DNA from: a virus
Reading direction: 5' to 3' (one strand)
IMG/VR virus record: IMGVR_UViG_3300050821_011114
Coordinates: 1-38,472 of that record
Length of the DNA stretch: 38,472 bases
Shown here one piece after another: positions 28,450 through 37,668 of the stretch (position 1 is the first letter of the stretch; each line of letters begins with the position of its first letter). The notes beneath the pieces are model-generated. The model was not told the DNA's origin. It saw only the letters and a program-made list of their open reading frames with translations, and ran no database searches. The position numbers were made by a program, and so were the translations under genes.

Positions 28450-28875
28450 ATGAGTCGCATTAGCAACTTACCCAAAAACTTGCCCTCCAAAGAAATTCCC
28501 TTTAAAATCAAAGTAAAAGGTTCCGTATCCAAAAAGGTATACGAAGGCGATTTTACTGTTTCCGTGCCTACAGTACGCGATATGTCCCGCATTGGCGTTG
28601 AACTTTCCCGCCTAAGTGATGGTATCCCCTTTGAAATGTTGGATAAAACTACCGCCGGTATCAACAATGCCGTAGCTTACCTCAAAGTTACCCTCAAAGA
28701 CGCTCCAGCTTGGTTCGTAAATAGCCCCGATGACGCTGACGAAGACGGTATGGACTACGGGTTGGACACTGTAGATATGAATGTCCCAGTCGAGATCTTC
28801 GCTGAAGCCCAAAAAGCGACTAGCAAATGGTATAAAAACCTAAGGGTTACGACTGAAGATGAGCCAAAGTCCTAA
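28450..28875 (+). CDS. Tail assembly chaperone-position protein (first ORF)
   Basis: The start at ATG 28450 is preferred (GAAGG 8 bases before); ATG 28435 has no ribosome site. The product (141 aa) begins 'MSRISNLPKNLPSKEIPFKIKVKGS' and has 'VSVPTVRDMSRIGVELSRLSDGIPFEMLDKTTAGINNAVAYLKVTLKDAPAWF', the composition of gpG-like chaperones ('v.vPt..d.i.i...ls..'). Position directly before a second ORF and the tape measure is that of tail assembly chaperones, which bind the tape measure and load tube subunits. It overlaps the next ORF by 17 bases in another frame. Confidence 0.6.
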   Translation: MSRISNLPKNLPSKEIPFKIKVKGSVSKKVYEGDFTVSVPTVRDMSRIGVELSRLSDGIPFEMLDKTTAGINNAVAYLKVTLKDAPAWFVNSPDDADEDGMDYGLDTVDMNVPVEIFAEAQKATSKWYKNLRVTTEDEPKS

Positions 28876-29254
28876 AAAAGAGGCTAAAGATCCTTTCTTT
28901 GCCCTTAAATACATTGCATATCACCGCACGGGCCTCCCTAAGGACTCAGATGAGTTAGATACGGAGGCTTTAATCAGTTTTGCTAAATGGCAAATATGTA
29001 AAGTGCGGAATATACTGTGGAATGACCCAGTTTGGGACTCCTATACTGAAGAGGAGATCCTTATTGAGTTCTTTTCCATTAAATTCGATGAAAATGAAGA
29101 ATTACGTAAGGATTTTGGCAACTTAATGATTGGACCCTCTAAGAAAGACATGGATTGGTTCGACGAAATGGACCAAAAGTACGCACCTGACAAACAGGGT
29201 ACAATTATAGAAGAAACTACTCCTGAGCCCGAAGAATTCGAGGACAAATACTAA
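28859..29254 (+). CDS. Tail assembly chaperone-position protein (second ORF)
   Basis: 131 residues from ATG 28859, overlapping the first ORF by 17 bases, in the +1 (= -2) frame relative to it; this frame is open only from 28844. 'DPFFALKYIAYHRTGLPKDSDELDTEALISFAKWQICKVRNILWNDPVWDSYTEEEILIEFFSIKFDE' is helical, with an acidic end, as in gpT-type extensions. Either a separate coupled protein or the C-terminal part of a frameshift fusion. No strong ribosome site precedes the ATG. Stop shares one base with the next start. Confidence 0.55.
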   Translation: MSQSPKKEAKDPFFALKYIAYHRTGLPKDSDELDTEALISFAKWQICKVRNILWNDPVWDSYTEEEILIEFFSIKFDENEELRKDFGNLMIGPSKKDMDWFDEMDQKYAPDKQGTIIEETTPEPEEFEDKY

Positions 29255-31308
29255 TGGCCAAGCATACCTTAAATATTGAAGGCTCCGCCGACTTTAGCTC
29301 CGTAATTAAGGGGGTTAAAGATCTACAATCTACGTTGTCGGGCGCCTTTGGTAAGAATGGGTTCAAGGTCTTAGACGAAGACTCTATCGATTTCCTCAAA
29401 GTCCAGACCCAATCCGCCTTAAGCCAAATGGTCAAGCAGATCCAGACTCTCCGCAAAGAAGCTGGTGAACTAGACAAGCTCATGAAAAATTCCGTTGGGG
29501 ATGAACGCCAACAAGCGTCTCTCCAAAAGGATCGTTTAGCTTATACCAGCCGAATCCTACAAGCTGAAACTGCACTCAATAAACTCCGCACGTCTGAAAA
29601 CATAATTACCACGGGTCGTCCTGATGCGGGCCCGATGAACAATCCGAATCCTATTAAGGGTGGGCGTTCAGCACCAATGGCTGTGGCCACTGAAGCAGTA
29701 TCTGATGGACTGTTTAAAATGGCAGCAGGATTCCTAACTGTAGGAACTGCTATCGGATTATTAGAGTCTGCATTCGGTAGAGCTTCAGAAGCCTTTAATA
29801 CCTATAGCCAATCCGTACCTGATCTGCTCAACTTAAGCGCTCGTGGAATCACCGCTATTAAAGGTGGTCCTGGAATGGGTGCGGCTAATGAACTCGGGTT
29901 CGGTCAACAAGATGTATTCCGTACTCAAGGTGAAGCCGGTAGTGCTTTCGGTCGTGGTCGTAATGCCCAAGGCGAACAAAACCGGGTGATCAATCTTTTG
30001 ACAGCCGCACGCGGACTCGGCGTAGAACCAGGACAACTTACTAACGCAGGCAATCAACTGCGTCAAGTAGGTGGCACCGAAATGGCCAACAAGCAGATGG
30101 GCATCATTATTGAGAAAGCCTTCACTGCTGGTCTAGATAAAACCCAAGTACCGCACTACTTAGAAGCTGCTACTAGCTTACTCGCCAACCTCAATCAAAC
30201 TGGATTGGCGAACTCATCTAAGTTATTAGATGTTATGACGGACTTGACAGCTAAGGGCAATATGTCCCCTGAGCAAGCTTCTCGTAACATACAAAGTATT
30301 AACTCAGCTGTAGCTCATTCACAAGGTGAGCAAAACGCATTCTTCCAAGCAGCTGCTATGCGTGCGGGATTAGGCGGTGGAACTCTCTTAGGTACTCAAT
30401 TCGCCGTTCGTCAAGGTCTCCAAGGCGTTGATATTAACGCACTACGCAAGCAGGTTGGCGGTAGCAAAGAAGGCATGCAAGGCCTACAAGCTATCGAACA
30501 GATGGGTTTGAATAAGTCTTCCTTTACCCAAGATTTTGCCAAAAGCATTCTAGGTGAATACCATCGTCGTATCGCAACTGGAACACCACAAGGTGCGGCT
30601 GCGGGATTGGGCTTTATTGGTCAGAACTTTGGAGTCCAGACAGCTGGTGAAGCAACTCGAGTCTTGGCTATCTTGGATAAAATATCCACTGGAACGGCCA
30701 CTGCCAAAGATACTAAGAAACTCAGCGATCTGCAAAAAGATCCAGAAACAAAATGGCGTGATGATGTATTGGGTCGCTTGGATAAAGTAGCCTTGTCCAC
30801 TGCCCAAACAGCCGCACGTAGCCAGGCAGCTAAATTCGAATTCGGGGAAGCAGCAGCTGGACTGTTCAATGCTTTGACAAATGCCTTAACTAAACTCGAC
30901 CAAACTCTTACTACGTTCTTCACACAAGGACCTCTAAAGGGTGCGGAAAATCTAGCAGCAGCAATACCTGGCGCTAAAGAAGCTGCAGCGGGAATATCCT
31001 CTTTAGCTAACCCTCTGATCGACGCTGTAATGCCAGCAGTAGGACCAGCAATTGAATCCGTAAGCAATCTCCTCAGTGGTAATCCCGCAACAGCAGGAGC
31101 GACTAAGTCTGTATCGGACTTCCTCAATCCAGTTACGGCTAAGCCAGCTGCAGCAGCTGCAACTATGGGAGCTGCTAGTCAACAAAAATCCATGGATTCC
31201 AACCATATGGAACACATGGTTAACGAACAACGTAAAACTAACCAAATCCTGGAACGTAGCTTAGGCCGTCCGGGAGCTCCGAAAGTGTCCAGAGACACAC
31301 TCAAATAA
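29254..31308 (+). CDS. Tail tape measure protein
   Basis: 684 residues, start overlapping the previous stop. The N-terminal ~140 residues are coiled-coil ('SSVIKGVKDLQSTLSGAF', 'QIQTLRKEAGELDKLMKNS', 'LQAETALNKLRTSE'). Hydrophobic helices at ~150-180 ('LFKMAAGFLTVGTAIGLLESAFG') follow. A long Gly/Gln/Ala-rich helical middle ends with an Ala/Pro-rich stretch (~545-650) of membrane-active type, and a basic tail. It sets tail length and is ejected during infection. By the usual ~0.15 nm per residue it would fit a tail near 100 nm. No lytic transglycosylase or peptidase motif is visible. Confidence 0.8.
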   Translation: MAKHTLNIEGSADFSSVIKGVKDLQSTLSGAFGKNGFKVLDEDSIDFLKVQTQSALSQMVKQIQTLRKEAGELDKLMKNSVGDERQQASLQKDRLAYTSRILQAETALNKLRTSENIITTGRPDAGPMNNPNPIKGGRSAPMAVATEAVSDGLFKMAAGFLTVGTAIGLLESAFGRASEAFNTYSQSVPDLLNLSARGITAIKGGPGMGAANELGFGQQDVFRTQGEAGSAFGRGRNAQGEQNRVINLLTAARGLGVEPGQLTNAGNQLRQVGGTEMANKQMGIIIEKAFTAGLDKTQVPHYLEAATSLLANLNQTGLANSSKLLDVMTDLTAKGNMSPEQASRNIQSINSAVAHSQGEQNAFFQAAAMRAGLGGGTLLGTQFAVRQGLQGVDINALRKQVGGSKEGMQGLQAIEQMGLNKSSFTQDFAKSILGEYHRRIATGTPQGAAAGLGFIGQNFGVQTAGEATRVLAILDKISTGTATAKDTKKLSDLQKDPETKWRDDVLGRLDKVALSTAQTAARSQAAKFEFGEAAAGLFNALTNALTKLDQTLTTFFTQGPLKGAENLAAAIPGAKEAAAGISSLANPLIDAVMPAVGPAIESVSNLLSGNPATAGATKSVSDFLNPVTAKPAAAAATMGAASQQKSMDSNHMEHMVNEQRKTNQILERSLGRPGAPKVSRDTLK

Positions 31309-31332
31309 TAAGATTTTAGATTTGGATTTAAG

Positions 31333-33351
31333 ATGGCCATTACAGATATCGTACAAGAAGCTAAGAACGTCGTTAGCGGAAAAGGGTTCACCGATCAGGT
31401 AGTTCCCGATTCCGATCGCCGTGTTGATCGCGTAGACCAATGTAAAGTCGTATGGTATCAATGGGCCAATCCACTAATGAACACAGGAGCAACGGCTTTT
31501 GGTATTAACCCATTAGGCGCTTTACCCACACCCCCGTTCGTATTGTCAGCCTCTACTTCATATGATATTTCCAACCATATTGAATCCTTTACTTATTCCA
31601 AGGATATGGATTCAGCAGCTGGATCATTCTCCATAGTCCTTCACAACTCATTCGACTTCGCTAGATTCATGCATCCGGGCGAATGGATCACTATCTATTT
31701 GGCTCAAGACGGTAGCTTAGGCTTACCTTCAGAAATCCCAGCTACAGCCGCACTCTCTGCTAATCAATCTTTGGATGCGTACGAAAATAGCTTGATTCCT
31801 CCGACACCTAGTCTAAGCAATGTGGGTGGAGCTTTAGCTAGTTTAGCTACTTCTATTCTCCCACAACCTTTGCCACAACTCCCGTTGCCTTCCCCTGACT
31901 CTGATATCCTGGGTAGCTCTAAGGCTAAACTCCGCACGCTAGGGGTTATTACTCGTGTGGGCATACGCTCCACCATGACTGCAGACGGCACCCAAGAAAC
32001 CACATATACTGTTACCGGCAGAGACTTCGGAACTGTATACGAAGAAACTGAAATATGGTTCAATGCCAACAATGCGGATAACGAAACATACCAATCTGTC
32101 GTGAATGCTACAACTACCCAATTCCAACGTAACGTAAGTGAACTGCTGGACAAGTGGCATGATCTGTTCTTGAACCCAAAGAAAGATCTCAGCAACATAG
32201 CTGACCTATCCGCCTTCTATCCAGAACAGTGGCTCATGCCGAGTACTTTGACGGATGATTTAGGATTGCAGTTTCCACTAGGGGCTTCTGGCTTCTTTGG
32301 TGAAATCCAAGATCTCAAGGAATTCAACGCTACAGTGTTCGAGAACCCAGATGCTAATCCATTGTCAGGCCTTGAGGGTAAGTGTTGGGATCGTCTAAAG
32401 TCTTTAGCTCAACCAGAGTTTCACGAACTTTTCACAGAGCTCAGTGATACCGGTCACCCACGATTGATTTTCCGCCCAATCCCATGGGCTCTGGATAAAT
32501 CAAATTATCCTACGATAGGTGCGGCTATCCTTAACTACAAGGATTTGACCTCCGGTACTCCAGTGCAACCACCCGCACCCATTGGTACCAACCTTTCATC
32601 TTTGGGTTCCATAGCTTCAGCCGCACTTAGCGTCTTAAAAAGTTCTATATCGGACTTCAGAGTTATACACTCCATTCCTTTGACTGCTATCGAAGTAGAA
32701 AACTACGATATCGGACCGGATTATCACAACCGTTACAACTTCTTCCTCATTAGTTCTTCTAAAGCTGGTCTGGATCAAACGAATGCCTTCGCCACTATCG
32801 CTGGATCAGCTAATGCGAAGTTCAACTTCCCGTTGCGTAACGAAAACAACATCAAACGCAACGGATTTAAGCCCATGATCGTCAACGTAGCGACGTTTTT
32901 GGCCAATTCAGGGGGCTTATTCAATAACGGTAAGTTCTTCTCTAACTCCCCATCTGAAGAATTCATCCTCCAAGCGAATGCTATGATGCAGGATTATCAT
33001 GGTCATAATCAGGACTTTTATAGCGGTACGATCACTATAAATGGCCGAAATGACATCAAATTGGGTAAAGTTATCGTCACAGATGAGACTTTTGACGGTA
33101 TTTCTGATATGGTTTTCTATATAGAGGGCTATGAAGATAACTTTACGGTTAATTCAGACGGCGTTACAAGCTGGACACAAAACCTCCATGTAACACGTGG
33201 GATGACTAAGGCCTTCTTGAACGGCGGAAGTTCTGTATATCGTCCATCAGTCCAAACCAACACGTTCCATTCTTTCGATAAGAACGGCGCTGGAACTGGA
33301 AATGCGATTCTAGATGCAGCTAAAAAATTCATTAAATCTCCATTAGGCTAA
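31333..33351 (+). CDS. Baseplate hub protein (gp27/gpD-like)
   Basis: 672 residues. 'STSYDISNHIESFTYSKDMDSAAGSFSIVLHNSFDFARFMHPGEWITIYLAQDG' followed, after a Pro/Leu-rich loop, by 'GVITRVGIRSTMTADGTQETTYTVTGRDFGTVYEETEIWFN' is the typical first tail-tube-like domain of hub proteins (D/gp27/gp44 class). The C-terminal part contains another barrel ('DYHGHNQDFYSGTITINGRNDIKLGKVIVTDE ... MVFYIEGYEDNFTVNSDGVTSWTQNLHVTRGM'), the usual hub end. It forms the platform for the spike encoded next. Confidence 0.75.
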   Translation: MAITDIVQEAKNVVSGKGFTDQVVPDSDRRVDRVDQCKVVWYQWANPLMNTGATAFGINPLGALPTPPFVLSASTSYDISNHIESFTYSKDMDSAAGSFSIVLHNSFDFARFMHPGEWITIYLAQDGSLGLPSEIPATAALSANQSLDAYENSLIPPTPSLSNVGGALASLATSILPQPLPQLPLPSPDSDILGSSKAKLRTLGVITRVGIRSTMTADGTQETTYTVTGRDFGTVYEETEIWFNANNADNETYQSVVNATTTQFQRNVSELLDKWHDLFLNPKKDLSNIADLSAFYPEQWLMPSTLTDDLGLQFPLGASGFFGEIQDLKEFNATVFENPDANPLSGLEGKCWDRLKSLAQPEFHELFTELSDTGHPRLIFRPIPWALDKSNYPTIGAAILNYKDLTSGTPVQPPAPIGTNLSSLGSIASAALSVLKSSISDFRVIHSIPLTAIEVENYDIGPDYHNRYNFFLISSSKAGLDQTNAFATIAGSANAKFNFPLRNENNIKRNGFKPMIVNVATFLANSGGLFNNGKFFSNSPSEEFILQANAMMQDYHGHNQDFYSGTITINGRNDIKLGKVIVTDETFDGISDMVFYIEGYEDNFTVNSDGVTSWTQNLHVTRGMTKAFLNGGSSVYRPSVQTNTFHSFDKNGAGTGNAILDAAKKFIKSPLG

Positions 33352-33360
33352 GGATCTTAT

Positions 33361-34458
33361 ATGCAAAGGCAAGACGGATCAGTAAGATCTTCAAACAACC
33401 CAGTGCGGCAAAACCGGTATCTAATTAAGGACTACGGTCTTTATAAAGGTGTCGTGAGGTCTGTTATATATACGGACGATGATCGCAACGATTCAGGTGC
33501 TGGCCAAGATCCTACCGAAACTGTCTATGTAGTGATGGTTATCGGTGGCGATAGAGACGGGCAAATATTCAATAATGCTCGCCTTATGCGCAACCTGGGC
33601 GGCTTCGATAACTATTCGGAAATTACCCTAAAATCTACTGAGGGGATTTCCCACCAAGATATCACTTCCATCATAGCAGCTGGTGACCCATCCCTTAACA
33701 AGATTGAAAAGCTCGGTGGGGATAGCGTCTATATCCAGTTCCTAAACGGTGACCCGCACATGCCAGTTATTGTAGGCATGTCCAACCACCAAGAAGCGCC
33801 TGCAGATTCAACATCTACAGATGGTCCAGTATTTGTGGAACGTTATAACGGTATAACTACGGATATTGATAAGAACGGCGTCTTTACATGGTCTAAAGAC
33901 AACGGTGCATACGTCCCATTCCTCCCGAACATTGACAATCCTTTGGCACCTTTCATCAATCAGTTCGCTCCTTTGACGGGGCAAACGGATGCTGTAGTTG
34001 TAACCCTTAATAATACTTATGAACTATCGGTTGCCTTCCTCCCTGGCTTAACCATTACTGCGGATGGACTTAAGGATAGCGTTTCCATAGCGACTGCAGT
34101 TGGAACGGCTTTTGAGATTAGCGGTCCTACTGATTCCCTGAAACTATCCACTACTGGTGGAGCTTCATTAGCATTAGATACCACTTCCGGATTAAGCGTC
34201 AAAACAGCTACCGGAGATGCTTTAGCAATAGGTAACGGTGCGGTATCTTTAAAGAACACTGCTGGCGCGAATTTATCTTTCGATGCTACTGGATTTATTA
34301 AGCTCGGTAACAGCAGTGGAGATGTCTTAAAAGATGTACTCGAGGCTCTTATACAAGCTCTAACCACCGAAGCTCCTGCAGGATTCGGAGCCCCATTATT
34401 GAACGTAGCAACATATGTACAGTTATTAACAAAAATACAATTGATTACCGGGGGCTAA
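33361..34458 (+). CDS. Baseplate spike/puncturing protein (gpV/gp5-like)
   Basis: 365 residues; AAGGATC before the ATG. Residues ~20-145 form an OB-fold: 'YGLYKGVVRSVIYTDDDR' and, at 123-140, 'VYIQFLNGDPHMPVIVGM'. From ~165, short beta repeats ('TLNNTYELSVAFLPGLTITADG', 'LKLSTTGGASLALDTTSGLSVKTATGDALAIGNGAVSLKNTAGANLSFDATGFIKLGNSSGDVL') build a trimeric needle, followed by a helix 'DVLEALIQALTTE'. No lysozyme domain is present, unlike T4 gp5. It pierces the outer membrane during contraction. Confidence 0.8.
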   Translation: MQRQDGSVRSSNNPVRQNRYLIKDYGLYKGVVRSVIYTDDDRNDSGAGQDPTETVYVVMVIGGDRDGQIFNNARLMRNLGGFDNYSEITLKSTEGISHQDITSIIAAGDPSLNKIEKLGGDSVYIQFLNGDPHMPVIVGMSNHQEAPADSTSTDGPVFVERYNGITTDIDKNGVFTWSKDNGAYVPFLPNIDNPLAPFINQFAPLTGQTDAVVVTLNNTYELSVAFLPGLTITADGLKDSVSIATAVGTAFEISGPTDSLKLSTTGGASLALDTTSGLSVKTATGDALAIGNGAVSLKNTAGANLSFDATGFIKLGNSSGDVLKDVLEALIQALTTEAPAGFGAPLLNVATYVQLLTKIQLITGG

Positions 34459-34459
34459 G

Positions 34460-35101
34460 ATGGCTCTCAACGCTGATCAACTAGCTCAGGCACTATTGAA
34501 CACTATGAGCCCTAAAGTCGACGGAAAGGGCATGCCGGTTTCTTCTACCGCACAAGTGAAAGCTTATGCTGCTGGGATAGTTTCTTGTTTGCAAAGTGCC
34601 ATAGTTTCCAACGCTCCGGGAACTATCGTAGGGGTCACCGCACCCGGAGCTCCTTTGACAGCTGGGGCAGGTACGGGTGGGATTATGGTCATTACCCCTT
34701 CTGCTCTTCAAGCTCAAACAGCCACAGCTTTCGTAGGTGCCAAAACTATAGCGGCTGAAAATACCGCCATCATAACCTACATCGGTACTGGTTTGATCGT
34801 CTTCCCTACTGGAGGTATCGTAGGAACTTGCACGAATACTCCAACAAGTCCAGGACCTTTGACCGCAGGAACTGGAACTGGTGGGATGATAGTGGGTCTC
34901 ACGGGTGCGGCTGCCTTAGGTGCAGTTGCTCCAGCTCTAGGAACTCCCGGTCCTGCAGCAGTTGCTTTCTATAATGCTCTAATAACATACATTCTTTCCA
35001 GCGCCCAAGCTACTTATGGCACGGGAACGGTCCAAGGCGTCTGCCCACCCGGAGGAGGTCCTTTAACTGCTGGATCTGCCTCGGGCGGGACCATTTCTTA
35101 G
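34460..35101 (+). CDS. Repeat protein next to spike (three PLTAG-GTGG units)
   Basis: 213 residues, Ala/Gly/Thr-rich, starting one base after the spike stop. A unit with pattern V-x-G ... P-L-T-A-G-x-G-T-G-G occurs at ~56-76, ~119-144 and ~190-213; helical stretches ('TAFVGAKTIAAENTAIITYIG', 'AAVAFYNALITYILSSAQATYG') separate them. The units may form a trimeric or threefold beta element. The gene stands between spike and LysM/gp25 genes, so a small baseplate/spike-associated role is inferred. Confidence 0.6.
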   Translation: MALNADQLAQALLNTMSPKVDGKGMPVSSTAQVKAYAAGIVSCLQSAIVSNAPGTIVGVTAPGAPLTAGAGTGGIMVITPSALQAQTATAFVGAKTIAAENTAIITYIGTGLIVFPTGGIVGTCTNTPTSPGPLTAGTGTGGMIVGLTGAAALGAVAPALGTPGPAAVAFYNALITYILSSAQATYGTGTVQGVCPPGGGPLTAGSASGGTIS

Positions 35102-35104
35102 TGA

Positions 35105-35110
35105 TATAAT
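35105..35110 (+). promoter_or_regulatory. Candidate -10 box before the 35146 gene
   Basis: GTGATATAATTACC immediately follows the preceding stop, 36 bases before ATG 35146; it resembles the 28404 box (TGATATAATTAAT) over eight bases and is likewise followed by TAGATTTAGATG. No clear -35. Confidence 0.4.
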
Positions 35111-35145
35111 TACCAATAGGTATAGATTTAGATGGGAAGATGTGA

Positions 35146-37668
35146 ATGTCCACTATCAATATAGCGGGTGCAGCTAATTTAGCCAACAATATTGCTAGTG
35201 CAACCAGAGGGTTAGCCACGGCATTCGGCTTAATTAATCCAGAACCACACTTTCCAACCACTCCAGAACAAGCGATAACTGCTGATTTCCAAAGACAAAA
35301 CTGGTACGTAACCCCCAGTCAGGGTCTTTATGCCCTTATGGTCGAACCAGTCGGATCAGGATCTTCTCTGGTCAGCGAATTTCCTCAGTTCGTTCAAAAC
35401 ATCTACTCAACTTTCAATTCTCTAGAATCAAGACTCAGCGGTGCGGTTGATACCAGCTTCGCTGAATTTGTTTTGCCTACCACTCCCCAAGAAATCAACC
35501 AAACTGAAGACTTCGCCGTTTCTTTGAAACCAACCCAAGGCGGAACTGTAGTCTACCATTCCGGTAACAAATATAAGACTTTGGTTATTTCCGGTACTAC
35601 AGGGGTTGCTCCTTACCGTGGAGCTTCTGGCGTAGACAAATATACTGGCCTCTCCATTGGCAATCCCGATGATCTCCAATACCGTAGCGGTTATGAAGTG
35701 TTTCAACATTTCAGACAATGGATCAAAGCGTATCACGAAACCAAAGCGGCATCTGGAACCACGAATATCCGCATGCTTTGGAAAAACTACAAGGATTGGG
35801 AATTCTTGTATGTAGAGCCAATTAAGTTCACAATGCGCCGAGACGCAACACGCCCACTGTTGTACAACTACAACATACAATTCCGTGTTACTGGCGTTAA
35901 AACAATCGATGCTCCATTGTTCAGTTTAGTAGTCAATAAACTCAACGATATATCCACTGCGTTATCTAACGGATATACGCTTATTAAGACCAATAAAGCT
36001 GCTTCTGAGCAGATCACGGGTAACTTAAACGACCTAACCAACGCTGTTAACCGCTTAAAGTTGTCTGTAAAAGCCTCCACTCAAGGTATTCTGCACTTTG
36101 ACGACATTGATAGCACCATTACTAAGAAGCTTTCTAACAAAGAAGCTCTATCCGTGCTCAATGCTATCGGTAATGCCATGGTTCAAGGCGGAAACAACAC
36201 GCGTCAGGCAGAAGTAACTAATACCGCACCTAAGGCTGCTAATCCTACTAAAACAGGATTGAGCTTGATAGATACTGCCAAAAACCCCGGTAATATTAGT
36301 CCCACTGCTATTAAAAATCAAATAAACGGCCTATTAGACTCCGAACCGGCTCTAATGAAGTCGATTTCTTTGGCTACATTGCCAACTAGTGTCCAAAAAG
36401 ACGTCAAAACACTTCAACAAGCAGCTGCATCTATTTCTCGTGTAGACGTTATGGATGTGAAAACTCAGGTTAAATCTACCTACGATAAGCTCGCTAACGG
36501 CGTAGGATTAGCAGATTCTACGTACAATTCTATCTTTGGAATCACTCAAACAGGCGTTTCTGGCAACCAAACACAGCTAAGTGATGACCAATTTGAGATG
36601 ATGTACGCTTTGAGCCAAACAATCAACAGCGTAGATGGTATTCTCAGCAGCGATACCATGTTTGATACGAACTCACAATTGTATTCTACTGCTAGTGCCA
36701 ATAACGGATCACAAACAATTGGTCAAGGCGTATTTAGTGTTCTGAATCCAGCTGGTAGCGTTAAAGAAGGTCCTTTACCTGCTAACTTAACTCTAGAGGA
36801 CATCGCTCTTAAAGAACTCGGAGATTCTTCCCGTTGGACAGAAATCGCTGACCTGAACGGTCTTAAAGCCCCATATGTTATCAGTCTTCAAGATGCGCTG
36901 AAAATAGCTTATACTGTACAGTCTGAAAAATACAATAACTCTGCCGATATCCGCGACTTGCGTATCGGATACTTCTTCCTTATTCCAACCGCACCTACGC
37001 CTTTGAATGCTTTCGCGGGCAAAGGTAATAACATCGCTGAATACCTAGGTGGCGATAAAAATACTGCAGCTAACTGGCGCTTCATTTTCCCAGACGTTGG
37101 AACCATCGTATTTTCAGTAGGATCTCAAAACCATCTCCAGTATGAACACGGAGTTTGGGGGATCGTAGATCCGTCGACCTTCACTACAGACGGTGTTTTG
37201 AAACCTGGAGACAACATCAAGATTCCAGCTGCCCCATCACCACCGATTGCCACCCCATTGCAAGGCCCTAGGGACAATCTCTATACCAATAGCTTGTCTA
37301 ACTCTGAGAAGTCCTTAGCGGTCGATTTAAAGCTCACCAGCGACTTGGACCTGGACTTGTTGGCTAGTGGAGATTTAGCAGTAGCTACCGGATATGTGAA
37401 CGCTGCACAAGCTATCGTTTTGAAACTACTTTACAGTAAAGGTAGCCTCAAAAAGTTCCCAACTCTAGGTTCTAGCCTTCAGCCCGGCAAGAAAGTCCCT
37501 GATATTGCTTCCTTAAGAAGTGACATTACAGCTTCCTTGTTGCAAGATGCTAGAATTAGAGATGTAACCAAAATCAATCTAATCCAAGTCGGCGGAACTC
37601 TGACACTGTCCTTCACCGTAATCTTTAAAGATGTTCAACAACCTATACCAATAACCATACCGGTATAA
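35146..37668 (+). CDS. Baseplate protein: tail-hub/LysM/gp25 fusion
   Basis: 840 residues; GGGAAG before the ATG. The N-terminal ~240 residues ('FVLPTTPQEINQTEDFAVSLKPTQGGTVVYHSG' and 'WKNYKDWEFLYVEPIKFTMRRDATRPLLYNYNIQFRV') match phage baseplate proteins that precede LysM domains. The middle (250-520) is helical. 'TLEDIALKELGDSSRWTEIADLNGLKAPYVI' (~549-580) is a LysM-like, gp53-type unit. The last ~115 residues (726-840: 'LDLDLLASGDLAVATGYVNAAQAIVLKLLYSKGSLKKFPTLGSSL ... SFTVIFKD') are a W/gp25-like sheath-initiator domain. In T4 these functions are separate proteins (gp53, gp25). It should couple peptidoglycan-type LysM packing to sheath assembly within the baseplate wedge. Confidence 0.75.
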   Translation: MSTINIAGAANLANNIASATRGLATAFGLINPEPHFPTTPEQAITADFQRQNWYVTPSQGLYALMVEPVGSGSSLVSEFPQFVQNIYSTFNSLESRLSGAVDTSFAEFVLPTTPQEINQTEDFAVSLKPTQGGTVVYHSGNKYKTLVISGTTGVAPYRGASGVDKYTGLSIGNPDDLQYRSGYEVFQHFRQWIKAYHETKAASGTTNIRMLWKNYKDWEFLYVEPIKFTMRRDATRPLLYNYNIQFRVTGVKTIDAPLFSLVVNKLNDISTALSNGYTLIKTNKAASEQITGNLNDLTNAVNRLKLSVKASTQGILHFDDIDSTITKKLSNKEALSVLNAIGNAMVQGGNNTRQAEVTNTAPKAANPTKTGLSLIDTAKNPGNISPTAIKNQINGLLDSEPALMKSISLATLPTSVQKDVKTLQQAAASISRVDVMDVKTQVKSTYDKLANGVGLADSTYNSIFGITQTGVSGNQTQLSDDQFEMMYALSQTINSVDGILSSDTMFDTNSQLYSTASANNGSQTIGQGVFSVLNPAGSVKEGPLPANLTLEDIALKELGDSSRWTEIADLNGLKAPYVISLQDALKIAYTVQSEKYNNSADIRDLRIGYFFLIPTAPTPLNAFAGKGNNIAEYLGGDKNTAANWRFIFPDVGTIVFSVGSQNHLQYEHGVWGIVDPSTFTTDGVLKPGDNIKIPAAPSPPIATPLQGPRDNLYTNSLSNSEKSLAVDLKLTSDLDLDLLASGDLAVATGYVNAAQAIVLKLLYSKGSLKKFPTLGSSLQPGKKVPDIASLRSDITASLLQDARIRDVTKINLIQVGGTLTLSFTVIFKDVQQPIPITIPV

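Noticed and set aside
30621-31127. 168-codon minus-strand ORF opposite the tape measure gene
   Set aside because: Arises from Ala-rich codon structure of the + gene; no ribosome site or promoter.
31764-32198. 144-codon minus-strand ORF opposite the hub gene
   Set aside because: Fully inside a well supported + gene with conserved baseplate motifs; no start signals.
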